Assembly (NCBI GenBank): GCA_937924805.1
Contig: CALDTZ010000017.1
Span: 1 to 64,000, forward strand
From: an uncultured Saprospiraceae bacterium
GTDB lineage: Bacteria; Bacteroidota; Bacteroidia; Chitinophagales; Saprospiraceae
DNA length: 64,000 nt
Reading direction: 5' to 3'
Position numbers and translations under genes: made by a program. How positions within the stretch are numbered: the first letter of the stretch is position 1; each line of letters opens with the position of its first letter. The notes beneath the pieces are model-generated. The model saw only the letters and a list, made by a program, of their open reading frames with translations. It was not told the DNA's origin and ran no database searches. Below are positions 18,261-27,834 of this stretch, in pieces.

Positions 18261-19046
18261 ATGGATGAATTGAATATACCTTTATATGCAGATGTAATTG
18301 CTTCAGGAAAAAAACCTGATGTATTGTTTTGGGTTGGATGTGCTGGAAGCTATGATGCCCGAGCACAAAAAGTATCAAAGTCATTTGCTCAAATATTAAA
18401 TAAGGCAAAAATAAATTTTGCAATCCTTGGCGATGAAGAATCATGTACTGGTGATCCCGCAAGGAGAGCTGGAAATGAATTTATTTTTCAAATGTCAGCC
18501 TTGCAAAATATCGAAGTTTTAAACGGATATGAAGTGACTAAAATCGTGACAGCATGTCCACATTGCTTTAATACACTAAAGAATGAATATCCAGCACTGG
18601 GTGGTAAATATGAAGTAATTCACCATACAACTTTTATTCATCAATTGTTTGAAGAAGGAAAAATAGCAGTGGAAGGTGGAGCATTCAAAGGGAAAAGGAT
18701 AACCTATCATGATTCTTGTTACTTAGGAAGAGTAAACGGTATTTTTGAAGTGCCAAGAAAACTTTTAGCCCAATTGGATGTAGAATTAGTCGAAATGAAG
18801 CGATGTAAGTCCAACGGACTCTGTTGCGGTGCAGGAGGAGCACAAATGTTTAAAGAAGATGAACCTGGAGATAAAAGAATAAATATAGACCGAATTGAAG
18901 AAGCGCTAGAAACGGGGAGTTCAGTTGTGGCATCTAATTGTCCATTTTGTTTAACGATGTTGACAGATGGAGTAAAGGCAAAAGAAAAACAATCGGATGT
19001 AGATGTTTATGATATTTCAGAACTTATTATTCAATCCATAAAATAA
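18261..19046 (+). CDS. CCG-domain (heterodisulfide reductase subunit B-like) Fe-S protein
   Basis: From the ATG at 18261 the product is 261 residues and carries two cysteine-rich CCG domains. The first has GCAGSYD (Cys27), ESCTGDPARR and ACPHC; the second has DSCYLGR, CCGAGGAQMF and NCPFC. CCG domains in HdrB, GlpC and LldE bind noncubane Fe-S clusters or quinone-linked sites. It is probably the catalytic or electron-exchange partner of the preceding membrane Fe-S protein, separated by 7 bp. Its stop codon shares one base with the next start (TAATG), indicating coupling to the 162-residue companion protein. Confidence 0.9.
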   Translation: MDELNIPLYADVIASGKKPDVLFWVGCAGSYDARAQKVSKSFAQILNKAKINFAILGDEESCTGDPARRAGNEFIFQMSALQNIEVLNGYEVTKIVTACPHCFNTLKNEYPALGGKYEVIHHTTFIHQLFEEGKIAVEGGAFKGKRITYHDSCYLGRVNGIFEVPRKLLAQLDVELVEMKRCKSNGLCCGAGGAQMFKEDEPGDKRINIDRIEEALETGSSVVASNCPFCLTMLTDGVKAKEKQSDVDVYDISELIIQSIK

Positions 19047-19534
19047 TGATACGAGATTTAATAGCCTTAAATGATGAAAGTCGAGTATGGGTGTTTCAAG
19101 CAGAACGAATTTTATCCTATGATGAAATAGACAAGATTAGACCTCTAATTTATCAATATGCAGATCAGTGGTTGTCGCATGGCACTCCTGTAGAAGCCTA
19201 TGGAAATATTTTTCATAGACGTTTTTTAGTTTTGGTAGCAGATGAAACTAAATTAAAGGTTAGTGGTTGCTCTATCGATTCGAGTGTTCATTTTGTTCAG
19301 CAAATGGGAAATTTACTGAATGTTGATTTTTTTGATCGAATGAATTATGCCATTATGAATGACGATGAAACAATAACTACGATTCATCATATAGATTTTA
19401 AAGAAGCATTTGATAATGGGAAAATCGATTCAAACACACTTATCTTTAACAATTTAGTAGATTCTAAAACTAAATTCTTGTCTTCTTGGGTAAGCCCAAT
19501 CAAAGAAAGCTGGCATGCAAAGTTTGTAAATTAA
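19046..19534 (+). CDS. Small conserved Bacteroidota protein often mislabelled ABC transporter ATPase
   Basis: The protein has 162 residues and no signal peptide or membrane segment. It matches a conserved Bacteroidota family that databases often name ABC transporter ATPase, but no Walker A, Walker B or LSGG signature is present, so that name is not supported. Conserved-looking features include WVFQAERIL, HGTPVEAYG and the SGCSIDSS segment. The ATG overlaps the stop of the CCG protein gene by one base, so it is probably translated with the Fe-S pair and may help assemble or regulate it. Its last four bases overlap the convergent TPR lipoprotein gene. Confidence 0.8.
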   Translation: MIRDLIALNDESRVWVFQAERILSYDEIDKIRPLIYQYADQWLSHGTPVEAYGNIFHRRFLVLVADETKLKVSGCSIDSSVHFVQQMGNLLNVDFFDRMNYAIMNDDETITTIHHIDFKEAFDNGKIDSNTLIFNNLVDSKTKFLSSWVSPIKESWHAKFVN

Positions 19535-20445
19535 CCTTGCTTTTTCTTTCTCTTTTCCTCGATCATTTTCAAAATTTCTTCATCTGATTTATCTAAATTT
19601 TCAATTAAAAAAGATACATCATCTGCTAAGTCGTGAGACCCATATTTTTCTAAGAAAGTAGTATAAATCTTTTTTGCCTCTATTTTATTTCCAATTTCAT
19701 TTTCCATCATAAATCCTTTAAGAAATAAGCTAGTAGGAGTCTTTTCATAATTTGGATACTTTTGAATAATCCAATCATATGTATTGATGGCTTTTGTGAA
19801 ACTTCGAATACTTTTAGCTACTTCTGCTGATTTGAACAGATATACTGGTGCATTTGCACTTGCTGGATTTGACATTGCATAAGCCTCACAAGCGTCAACA
19901 TATGCTCTAGAAGCTTTTTCATTGATTCCAAATTTGTCTGGGTTTTCAAATATCTTCGTTCCTAGGTTTACAACAAAACTATCTAGATTATCAATAGGTT
20001 CTGTAAGATTGTCTTTCGCTTTTTGAAAGAGGTCGCCTTCTTTAACATTGGTAATATATGATTTGTACAAAACATTTGAAGCCGCAGTCTTTTTTACACC
20101 ATGCATAATATCTGCTAATGACATCATATGACTGTTAAAATTAGGGCTCGTGTGATGATTTTTTAACAAAGGAATTAAATAGCTAACAGATTTACTTGTC
20201 ATTCCATTTTTATTTGAAACGGCAAGACTTGTTTCTAAAATTTCTAATTTGCTTTGTTCATTATCTGCTTTCGAATACAAAGTTCCAAGATAGGTCAAAT
20301 AAGGTATTGCCGTTTCTTTACTTGGTTTGTCATTATATGCTTTCACTTCAGGACCCGAATCCGGACTCAAACTCGAAGGATTATTACATTGTGTAAATAA
20401 AATACACAGCGTCGCAAGACATAGGAATTTACAGATATTGTTCAT
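19531..20445 (-). CDS. TPR-like repeat lipoprotein
   Basis: From the ATG at 20445 the product is 304 residues, with a hydrophobic signal and a lax lipobox ending TQC (Cys near residue 20). The remainder is helical and includes tetratricopeptide-like repeats, most clearly around residues 200-290 (YLFKSAEVAKSIRSFTKAI, TPTSLFLKGFMMENEIG, AKKIYTTFLEKYG). The C-terminus is very basic (EEKRKKKQG). The frame extends to 20499, but that extension spoils the signal peptide. It is probably a periplasmic scaffold; the function is unknown. The gene is convergent with the preceding one, with a 4-bp overlap. Confidence 0.8.
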   Translation of the reverse strand: MNNICKFLCLATLCILFTQCNNPSSLSPDSGPEVKAYNDKPSKETAIPYLTYLGTLYSKADNEQSKLEILETSLAVSNKNGMTSKSVSYLIPLLKNHHTSPNFNSHMMSLADIMHGVKKTAASNVLYKSYITNVKEGDLFQKAKDNLTEPIDNLDSFVVNLGTKIFENPDKFGINEKASRAYVDACEAYAMSNPASANAPVYLFKSAEVAKSIRSFTKAINTYDWIIQKYPNYEKTPTSLFLKGFMMENEIGNKIEAKKIYTTFLEKYGSHDLADDVSFLIENLDKSDEEILKMIEEKRKKKQG

Positions 20446-20552
20446 TTCTGAGATTTGTTGGTGATAAAAGTAGGATTGTAGGCTTAAATTTCCAACCATT
20501 TTTGAATTTTAATGTTTTAAATTGCTGAATAAAGACGATTAAACAGTAAAAT

Positions 20553-21872
20553 ATGGTTAATTACTTTTGGTTTAGAAGAGATTTGAGAATGGAAGATAAT
20601 GCAGGGCTTTATCATGCTTTAAAGACTGGAAAGGCGCTGAAAACAGTTTTTATTTTTGACACACAGATTTTATCCAAATTACAAGATAAAAAAGATGCGA
20701 GGGTCACGTTTATTCATGATGCTTTAGTAAATCTTAAAGAAGAACTTGAAACATATGGTAGTACCCTTCATGTTCACTTCGGAAATCCAGAAGCAGTTTG
20801 GACTAAAATTATTCAGGAAGATAAAGAGGGGATCGAAAATATTTATACCAATGAAGATTATGAGTCGTATTCCATTCAACGGGATGATTCCATTCGTGCA
20901 CTTGCAGAGAAATCTAAAATTGGATTTAGATCGTATAAAGATCAAATTATTTTTGGACAATCAGAGGTAGTTAAGGATGATGGTACTCCGTATACCGTAT
21001 TTACTCCATACAAAAAGAAATGGCTAAAAAAACTAGGAGAAAAAATGCAAGCATCCTATTTCTTAAAAGCCTATCCAACAAAGAAATATGCAGATCACCT
21101 TTTTAAAGAGGATCCCCAAAAAATGAAATCGTTAAAAGATATTGGTTTTGATCGCAGTGATTTGCCTTTTCCATCGAAAGAAGTAAAACAAGGGTTAATT
21201 AAGAATTATGATCAAACCAGAGATTTTCCTGCTGTAAATGGTACAACCAAGTTAGGTGTTCATTTTAGATTTGGAACAATAAGTATCAGAGAAAAAGCAA
21301 GGAAGTCGTTGGGCCTTAATGCAACGTATTTAAGTGAGTTAGTTTGGAGAGATTTTTACAGTCAAATTTTGTTTCATTTTCCACATGTTGAAAAAAGTGC
21401 TTTTAGAGCAAAATATGAAAGAATTGTTTGGCGAAATAATGAAAAAGAGTTTGAAGCTTGGAAAAAAGGGATGACTGGTTATCCGATGGTTGATGCCGGA
21501 ATGAGAGAATTAAATTCAACTGGGCACATGCATAATCGGGTACGAATGGTTGTTGCTAGCTTTTTAACCAAGCACTTATTGATTGATTGGCGATGGGGGG
21601 AACAGTATTTCGCTGACAAGCTGCTTGATTTTGACTTAGCTTCGAATAACGGCGGATGGCAATGGGCAAGTGGCAGTGGTACCGATGCAGCACCTTACTT
21701 CAGAGTTTTCAATCCTACACTTCAACTCAAACGGTTCGATAAAGAATTAGTGTATGTAAAAAAATGGGTGCCAGAATATGATACACCAAAATATGTAAAA
21801 CCAATTGTAGATCATAAAATGGCAAGAGAACGGTGCCTTGCGACATACAAAGAGGCATTGAGTAATTTATAG
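20553..21872 (+). CDS. phr: Deoxyribodipyrimidine photolyase / cryptochrome family
   Basis: The 439-residue protein begins MVNYFWFRRDLRMEDN, the standard start of the photolyase N-terminal alpha/beta domain. The FAD-binding C-terminal domain includes LVWRDFYSQ, the GYPMVDAGMREL segment, RVRMVVASFL and GGWQWASGSGTDAAPYFR. These features match class I CPD photolyases, which repair UV-induced pyrimidine dimers using blue light. The length is slightly short of E. coli PhrB (472). A cryptochrome-like role cannot be excluded by eye. The final 6 bp overlap the convergent 473-residue protein gene. Confidence 0.93.
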   Translation: MVNYFWFRRDLRMEDNAGLYHALKTGKALKTVFIFDTQILSKLQDKKDARVTFIHDALVNLKEELETYGSTLHVHFGNPEAVWTKIIQEDKEGIENIYTNEDYESYSIQRDDSIRALAEKSKIGFRSYKDQIIFGQSEVVKDDGTPYTVFTPYKKKWLKKLGEKMQASYFLKAYPTKKYADHLFKEDPQKMKSLKDIGFDRSDLPFPSKEVKQGLIKNYDQTRDFPAVNGTTKLGVHFRFGTISIREKARKSLGLNATYLSELVWRDFYSQILFHFPHVEKSAFRAKYERIVWRNNEKEFEAWKKGMTGYPMVDAGMRELNSTGHMHNRVRMVVASFLTKHLLIDWRWGEQYFADKLLDFDLASNNGGWQWASGSGTDAAPYFRVFNPTLQLKRFDKELVYVKKWVPEYDTPKYVKPIVDHKMARERCLATYKEALSNL

Positions 21873-23288
21873 TTCCTCTAGTTTGTCAAGTAACCAAGTT
21901 TTATTGATTACTTGCTTTTCCTTCAAAATTAATTGCTTGAGCGTTTCTTTTTTCTCTTTTTCTTTTGGTCTAATTTTAAGTAATTTTTTTAAAAACGAAT
22001 TAAAGTTTTTGTAGATGATTACTTTATTTTCTGACATCACTTTTTGTCGTGATAAGAATATGATAAAACTATCTAATTGGGACTCTAGCACATCAAACTC
22101 TTCCAATTCGTAATAGTTTGCAATAGAGAGCGTTCTTGAACGTATATTGTACCATATATCATCATAATTTACTAGCGAAAGAAAACGAATGACATCTTCA
22201 TGATTCTTTTCATAAAAGTTCAACATTGCCAAGTTGTAATTGAGCGCATTTTCGCGTTGCTTTAGGTCAAGCAGGGTTGATTTATTTTTAATGAATGACT
22301 CTACTTTTGAATATTGATTATCTCTTAATCCTGCTACTACATAATTCCTGAAACTTTGAATGGAGAGTACACCATTTTTCAACATATATTCCTTTTCAAT
22401 ACCTGTATCATAAAGGTTTAATATTTCTCCAAGGTAGCTCGTGTCACCTTGATTAAGATGACCTATACAATGTGTTAATAATGCTGAAAATATTTCGGAT
22501 TGTTCTTCATTTGTGAAAATATCCCACAAATTGCTTGTTAGATCTTTTAATTCTGAAAAGTAACTTTTATTTTCCTTTTCCGTAAGCATAAGGTACATGT
22601 TTCTATATACCGAGATAGCTGGGTTGTCTAACAGTTGATTTCTATTCAGAAGTCTTAGAATAATTTCAACTTCAAAAGGTTTGTTGGATATTTTATATTC
22701 TCGCTGAAGGGTAACTAATTTGCAAGCTAATTTCAATTTTTCGATCACATAAAATTGATCCAAGTTTTTCGATAAATTATCAATGGTGTCGTGCTGATTA
22801 ATATCCTTATTGTTTTTTATATTATCTGATTGGATATCATATAATATCTTTTCTCTCTCGTACTGTTTTAGGTGGTAATTTGCTGATTTTTCTGGAAATC
22901 GATTAAAGAATCTAGATGAATTTTCTTTTGCTTTAATCGCTAATTCATCCAACCCAAGATTATTGATTTGCTTTAATAATAGAACATGTTTTAATAGGCT
23001 ATCTTGAGTCAATGATTCAATGGTTACAAAATTTTCAAATCGCAAGGTTAGGTCACTGCATAATTTTCGAAATCGTTTATCATCAAATGCTTTGTTCTTA
23101 AAAATAGTTAGCCATATTTCTTGCTTATTTATGGGTGGTAATTTTTGAATTATACTTTTTTGAAAAACTTCAAACAAAGCGAAAATGGATTCATTTACGT
23201 TAAAATAAGGAGAACTTAAATATTTATGGAAACGAGTTAGTGTTGTCGTTTTTTGTTGAGCTAAAATGTTGTATATCCTAATGTTCAT
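21867..23288 (-). CDS. Uncharacterised helical-repeat protein with SPYFN motif
   Basis: I do not recognise a named domain. The 473-residue protein has no signal peptide or membrane segment and is rich in Leu, Lys and Asn, with a predicted all-helical TPR-like character (YNLAMLNFYEKNHEDVIRFL, TLSIANYYELEEFDVLESQL). A recognisable N-terminal element is FHKYLSSPYFNVNES (21-35); similar SPYFN segments occur, as I recall, in families of hypothetical proteins from Saprospiraceae. A basic stretch RPKEKEKKE lies near the C-terminus. It starts at ATG 23288 and stands alone, convergent with the photolyase by a 6-bp overlap. A scaffold role is possible but unproven. Confidence 0.75.
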   Translation of the reverse strand: MNIRIYNILAQQKTTTLTRFHKYLSSPYFNVNESIFALFEVFQKSIIQKLPPINKQEIWLTIFKNKAFDDKRFRKLCSDLTLRFENFVTIESLTQDSLLKHVLLLKQINNLGLDELAIKAKENSSRFFNRFPEKSANYHLKQYEREKILYDIQSDNIKNNKDINQHDTIDNLSKNLDQFYVIEKLKLACKLVTLQREYKISNKPFEVEIILRLLNRNQLLDNPAISVYRNMYLMLTEKENKSYFSELKDLTSNLWDIFTNEEQSEIFSALLTHCIGHLNQGDTSYLGEILNLYDTGIEKEYMLKNGVLSIQSFRNYVVAGLRDNQYSKVESFIKNKSTLLDLKQRENALNYNLAMLNFYEKNHEDVIRFLSLVNYDDIWYNIRSRTLSIANYYELEEFDVLESQLDSFIIFLSRQKVMSENKVIIYKNFNSFLKKLLKIRPKEKEKKETLKQLILKEKQVINKTWLLDKLEEL

Positions 23289-23422
23289 TTGCTAGAAAAT
23301 CCGATTTATATTGTTCATATTTTATATTTATATCAACTTGGTTTTTAGTTGTTTCTGTATGTTGTTTGTTTTCAATATGTTATATAATTATTAATATCAT
23401 ATTAATTTATTAACAATGTTGC

Positions 23423-23451
23423 TTTGTTCTCATATTTAAAATGTATTTTTG
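23423..23451 (+). promoter_or_regulatory. Bacteroidota promoter TTTG-N17-TATTTTTG
   Basis: TTTG (23423-23426) and TATTTTTG (23444-23451) are 17 bp apart and match the -33 and -7 consensus elements. A TSS is expected around 23456-23458, giving a leader of a few bases before the ATG at 23463. This excludes the upstream TTG at 23424 as the start. Confidence 0.75.
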
Positions 23452-23462
23452 TGGTGTTATTT

Positions 23463-25892
23463 ATGATCAAACTGACTAAAATATTAACGTTCGCCTTTGC
23501 ACTCTTGTTCTCCTTGAACAGTTTTGCTCAATTGAATGATGAGTATATTTCTACAAATGTCAAGTCAGGTCAAATATACGAGTTTAGTTTATTGTCTATT
23601 GAAGGACTTACTCCTGTACCCGTTAATCCTGAAAATGTTTTTGATAGTTTAAAAGTTTTTCATGTAGTAAACAATGAGTTTAAGATTGTTTACCAAACGC
23701 TTGAAGGATTTAAAGGAGACACCTATTTGGATATAGAATATTATGGGTACGGTAATATTCCCGGAATACCCCTTCCATTTTATACTCAATTTAAAATTCG
23801 GTCAAATATCAATGAGGTTTCTGCCCAAAACGACTACTACGTTTCAGCTAGTTCAGATGTTCAAGTAAGTCCGCTACTTAACGATACAAACTCAGATGGT
23901 ACTTTATCGCTTTCACAAATCGCTTTCTTACAAAATTGTTCGGTAACTATTCAAAATAATCAAACGATTGATATTGTCGTATTGGATAATAACAAACCGG
24001 CATTTGTTCAATATGTATGTGAAGACGAAGAAGGAATATCAGATACGGGTTCAATCATGGTTTCTGTGATAGGGGAATCTACTGGGACCATAGATGTGCA
24101 AACGCACAATAAGACCAATGTAAATTTAATTGTAGCTTCTGACTATACTATAGATGTCGCTCCAGAAAATGGAGTCATCACAGAAATAGATAATCATTGT
24201 TGGGAATACAAATCAGACGAAGGTTACAACGGAATGGAATCCATTACTTTTATAAATAATAATGGTGATCAAATTGCTTACGAACTCTTGGTGCACGATA
24301 AAGAAGTTAGCGTCAATTTTGTTTCGGATGATGAAATATACACAGCAATTAATGAAAGTATTGAATTCAATGTTTTTGAAAACGATATGTTCTCTACATT
24401 GACAATTGTAGACTATTCCGCTGAGCTAACTTATCTTGGGGCAGGAGTATTTACTTTTGCACCAGAAACTGACTTTCAAGGGGATAAAGTGTTTTTTTAT
24501 ACCATTTTTAATGGCATAGATTTTTTAGATGCTGAAATTGTTATTCATGTTGACAATTTTAGCCCACATAACGAATCAACTTACCAGTTTACGGCAATTG
24601 AAGGTATACCATTATCCATCGAGCATAATTCTCCTTACGAAAATTACACTTTTCAACTTATATCAGCTCCTTCAGAAGGTTCAGTAATAATCCTTGGAAA
24701 TGGGGGAGAAGAAGTACACGAATGCGGAACGATTGAAGGTAATAATACAATCATTTACACTTCTGAATCATCTCAAACCACGGATATATTTGAAGTAGAA
24801 TATTGTACAAATAATGGTAATTGTGAAATTGTTAGAGTTAATATAAATATTATTTCCAACGATTCTGAAGATTGTTATTGTGTTGACGATTGTGTTTTTA
24901 GTGGAGATTTGAACAATGATGGTATCGTAAATATTTCAGATGTACTTGTGTTGGGACTTAATATGGGGGAAGCGGGTGAAGCTAGAGTTCAATCTGAAGA
25001 TTGGATTCCACAAAACTCTTCGTCTTGGGACTTTTACCAATCAAAATCAACGACGGATTTAAGTTATTTAGATGCAAATGGAGATGGAATAGTTGGTGAA
25101 GAAGAGATGGATTATATTGACTCTTATTTTGGCAATGTTCACAATCTACTTCCAAAATCATCTTACCAAACGATTAATACACCAATAACATTAGTTCCGC
25201 AACAAACCTCAGTAGATTCAGGTGAATGGTTATTCATTGATATTCACTTGGGTGATACTGAAAACGCTTTTTATGATCTAAGCGGTGTAAGTTTTGATTT
25301 TAATATCAATCCAGATGTGATAGATTCCTCCACTGTCGTTGTTGATTTATTTGACGAAAGTTGGTTTACCTATGGAGCAGGTACAATACAATATTGGAAT
25401 CAACCAACAGCGGGTAATTTACAAATTGGGTTTTCAAGAGTTGGTCAATTAGGGGCGACTGGAGGAGGACCAATTGGGACATTAGGTTTTATAGTAGAAG
25501 AAGGTATCGAAGGATTTAGACTAGAAGATAATATTCATACTCTTCCATTGTCGATTTCAAACCCACAGATCTTGGATGTTCATGGAAACGAATATGCTTT
25601 ACCAGAGTATGAGACGTCTATTGATATTCATCTAAACCCTAGTTTTGAACCTATTAGTCAATACGTTGGATTATTTCCTAATCCAGCGAATGATATTGTT
25701 ACAATAAAGTCTACAAAATACAGTATTGAATCTGTAGAACTATTCACCATTGATGGGATTCTAATACAAACCTATACGTTTGATCCTACTACACAGGAAA
25801 ACATTAATATTCAAGATTTACCTGCAGGTGCTTATGTGGTTAAAGTAACATCAAACAATCAGTTATTAACACAAAAGTTAATAAAGATTTAA
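23463..25892 (+). CDS. Large secreted T9SS protein with cadherin-like and dockerin-like regions
   Basis: From the ATG at 23463 the product is 809 residues, with a signal peptide ending SLNSFAQ (about residue 23). Residues about 90-460 are beta-rich and resemble repeated Ig or cadherin-like modules (NDYYVSASSDVQVSPLLNDT, FQGDKVFFYTIFNG). A dockerin/EF-hand-like pair follows near 480-560: GDLNNDGIVNISD and LDANGDGIVGEEE. A cohesin-like beta domain may span about 590-720, and the C-terminus is a type A T9SS sorting domain (LFPNPANDIV, GAYVVKV). It is probably a surface adhesin or matrix protein. The promoter immediately upstream indicates a very short leader. Confidence 0.83.
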   Translation: MIKLTKILTFAFALLFSLNSFAQLNDEYISTNVKSGQIYEFSLLSIEGLTPVPVNPENVFDSLKVFHVVNNEFKIVYQTLEGFKGDTYLDIEYYGYGNIPGIPLPFYTQFKIRSNINEVSAQNDYYVSASSDVQVSPLLNDTNSDGTLSLSQIAFLQNCSVTIQNNQTIDIVVLDNNKPAFVQYVCEDEEGISDTGSIMVSVIGESTGTIDVQTHNKTNVNLIVASDYTIDVAPENGVITEIDNHCWEYKSDEGYNGMESITFINNNGDQIAYELLVHDKEVSVNFVSDDEIYTAINESIEFNVFENDMFSTLTIVDYSAELTYLGAGVFTFAPETDFQGDKVFFYTIFNGIDFLDAEIVIHVDNFSPHNESTYQFTAIEGIPLSIEHNSPYENYTFQLISAPSEGSVIILGNGGEEVHECGTIEGNNTIIYTSESSQTTDIFEVEYCTNNGNCEIVRVNINIISNDSEDCYCVDDCVFSGDLNNDGIVNISDVLVLGLNMGEAGEARVQSEDWIPQNSSSWDFYQSKSTTDLSYLDANGDGIVGEEEMDYIDSYFGNVHNLLPKSSYQTINTPITLVPQQTSVDSGEWLFIDIHLGDTENAFYDLSGVSFDFNINPDVIDSSTVVVDLFDESWFTYGAGTIQYWNQPTAGNLQIGFSRVGQLGATGGGPIGTLGFIVEEGIEGFRLEDNIHTLPLSISNPQILDVHGNEYALPEYETSIDIHLNPSFEPISQYVGLFPNPANDIVTIKSTKYSIESVELFTIDGILIQTYTFDPTTQENINIQDLPAGAYVVKVTSNNQLLTQKLIKI

Positions 25893-25939
25893 TCTAATTT
25901 TCTTTCCCTTTTTTTAGAACAATACGTTACTAGTTTCGA

Positions 25940-26647
25940 TTACAGACGCTTAGCATTAATAATATCTAATAAGTCATCCTTATAGTTTTTTCCTATTGGT
26001 AAATGTTTAGTTTGTCCTTTTTCATCAATCTCAACAGAGTTGCCTACGATGGCTTTGATTCTATGAATATTTACGATGTACGAACGATGTATTCGTTTGA
26101 ATACAGAAGAAGGTAATTTTTTCTCAAGACTTTTCATTGTTTGCAATGTAATTATTCGCTTATCTTGTTTTTTAATAATCACATAATCCTTCAATCCTTC
26201 GATATATAATATTTCTTCGAAATGTATTTTGATTAATTTTTTGTCTGCTTTTACAAAGAAGAAATCTTTACTCTCATCCCCTAATGTTGGAGTTTGTAAT
26301 TCAATAAATTTATTGGTAGCTTTCAAGAATCGATCAAATGGAATCGGCTTCATCAAATAATCGACAACATCTAGTTCGTAAGCTTTTACAGCATGTTCTG
26401 AATGCGCTGTAGTAAATATAATGGCCGGAGGGTTTTTTAAAGATTCTAAGAACTCAATTCCCGTTATTTGAGGCATGTTTATATCCAAAAACATTAAATC
26501 AATTTCGTTTTCATTTAATAATTGGTTTGCTTCTATAGCATTCTTACATACTCCAATCAGTTCAAAGTTTGCCATTTGAGAAAGATACGATTCGATGACT
26601 TCTCGAGCAAGTGGTTCATCATCAACGATAATAATTTTATAAGCCAT
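25940..26647 (-). CDS. LytTR-type response regulator
   Basis: The 235-residue protein has a receiver domain with the acidic pair Asp9-Asp10, phospho-acceptor Asp55 in FLDINMP, and conserved Thr and Lys in FTTAHS and MKPIPF. A LytTR DNA-binding domain follows (residues about 135-232) with FFFVKADKKLIKI, YIEGLKDYV and RIHRSYIVN. It should activate transcription in response to the histidine kinase encoded just upstream; the two genes overlap by 11 bp. Targets are not evident in the window. Confidence 0.94.
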   Translation of the reverse strand: MAYKIIIVDDEPLAREVIESYLSQMANFELIGVCKNAIEANQLLNENEIDLMFLDINMPQITGIEFLESLKNPPAIIFTTAHSEHAVKAYELDVVDYLMKPIPFDRFLKATNKFIELQTPTLGDESKDFFFVKADKKLIKIHFEEILYIEGLKDYVIIKKQDKRIITLQTMKSLEKKLPSSVFKRIHRSYIVNIHRIKAIVGNSVEIDEKGQTKHLPIGKNYKDDLLDIINAKRL

Positions 26648-27689
26648 TTTTATTAAGTTTTATGTCAAGTTCAATTTTATATTTATTGTCAGTATCCGTA
26701 ATATTTAATGAATGTTCATTTGGATATTCAAGCTTTAATCTTCTTTTTACGTTATTGAGTCCAATACCACCGGATAATGTACTCTTATTTTTTGTGATAG
26801 GACCTTTGCTATTTTCAATCTCAAAATGAAGTTTATCTGAATTAATATTCATTTGAATATTAATATAAGCATCTTCTACGGAAGTATTAATTCCATGTTT
26901 AAAGCTATTTTCAATAAAAGGAGAAAAAATCAAAGGCATAATGCTCTTACCTTGTGTATCACCTTTTATATCAACTTGAATATCTAACTCATTTCCGTAT
27001 CGAATTTTTTCAAGGTCTAAATAATTTTTAACATACTGCACTTCTTTGTCTAAAGAAACGGTTTTTCCATTGCATTCGTAAAGCATATATCTCATAATTT
27101 CAGAGAGTTTCAATACGGTATTTGGGGCACTTTCTGACTTCTTTAAAGTCAAAGCATATAGGCTATTTAAGGTGTTGAAGAAGAAATGAGGATCTATTTG
27201 TGATTTGAGGAATTTAAGCTCAGAGGTTAAATTCTGTTCTTGTAATTCCCTTTTTTCTTGTTGATGCTTAAATATATTCGTGATTAATGTAAATATCATG
27301 GATGCAATACCAACAAAAAGAAGTTCAATAAAAATTAAATATTGATTGTTTAAAAAGAAATGTTGTTGATTTGGGTTTTGATAATGAATGAGATAGCTGA
27401 CAGTTACCTTTAATGGAGTCAGAATGGCAATTAAACCGATTAGCAAGAAGAAATAAGAAATAAATTTTCCTTTATCAAGAAACCGGGGAATAAGAATATA
27501 AATATTCAAATAAATGATCGGAGCAAAAAAACATAAGTTGATCATTTCTTTAATGAAGACAAATTGAAAAGGCTGATTTGTTCGATCTAGAATAAGTAAA
27601 AATACAAGTAGGAAGACCCAGAATAACAGGTGGTTAATCCATGTAATTTCTAAGTAGCGCCTAGATATTTTTAAAGAAAAAAACTTCAT
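26637..27689 (-). CDS. LytS-like sensor histidine kinase (His_kinase family)
   Basis: The 350-residue protein has four membrane helices in the first 150 residues and a short coiled segment (HQQEKRELQEQNL). The His_kinase domain carries the phospho-acceptor histidine in SQIDPHFFFNTLNSL. The ATPase region shows FSPFIENSFKHGI as the N-box and GGIGLNNVKRRL as the glycine box. There is no recognised extracellular sensor domain, so the signal is probably sensed in or near the membrane. It is the cognate kinase of the overlapping LytTR regulator. Confidence 0.94.
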   Translation of the reverse strand: MKFFSLKISRRYLEITWINHLLFWVFLLVFLLILDRTNQPFQFVFIKEMINLCFFAPIIYLNIYILIPRFLDKGKFISYFFLLIGLIAILTPLKVTVSYLIHYQNPNQQHFFLNNQYLIFIELLFVGIASMIFTLITNIFKHQQEKRELQEQNLTSELKFLKSQIDPHFFFNTLNSLYALTLKKSESAPNTVLKLSEIMRYMLYECNGKTVSLDKEVQYVKNYLDLEKIRYGNELDIQVDIKGDTQGKSIMPLIFSPFIENSFKHGINTSVEDAYINIQMNINSDKLHFEIENSKGPITKNKSTLSGGIGLNNVKRRLKLEYPNEHSLNITDTDNKYKIELDIKLNKNGL

Positions 27690-27755
27690 TCGTTTGTTAA
27701 AATTAATTTAAATTAATATTTGTAGAAGTGCAAATTAGATTCTACTAATGATCTA

Positions 27756-27771
27756 TTTCTATAGATAGAAA
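27756..27771. repeat. Palindrome in the divergent region between the kinase and folE genes
   Basis: TTTCTAT (27756-27762) and ATAGAAA (27765-27771) form a perfect 7-bp inverted repeat with a 2-bp centre. It is a plausible operator but lies in AT-rich DNA, and no regulator is implied. Confidence 0.3.
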
Positions 27772-27802
27772 ACAATCCTTCTTTTCTTTTGTACAGTTTA
27801 AG

Positions 27803-27810
27803 TAAATTTG
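27803..27810 (+). promoter_or_regulatory. Promoter -7 element TAAATTTG before folE
   Basis: TAAATTTG matches TAnnTTTG and lies 24 bp upstream of the folE ATG. A TTTG at 27788-27791 is too close (11 bp) to be an ideal -33 element. Confidence 0.5.
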
Positions 27811-27834
27811 TGATAACTAAAGTAAAATTAGAAC

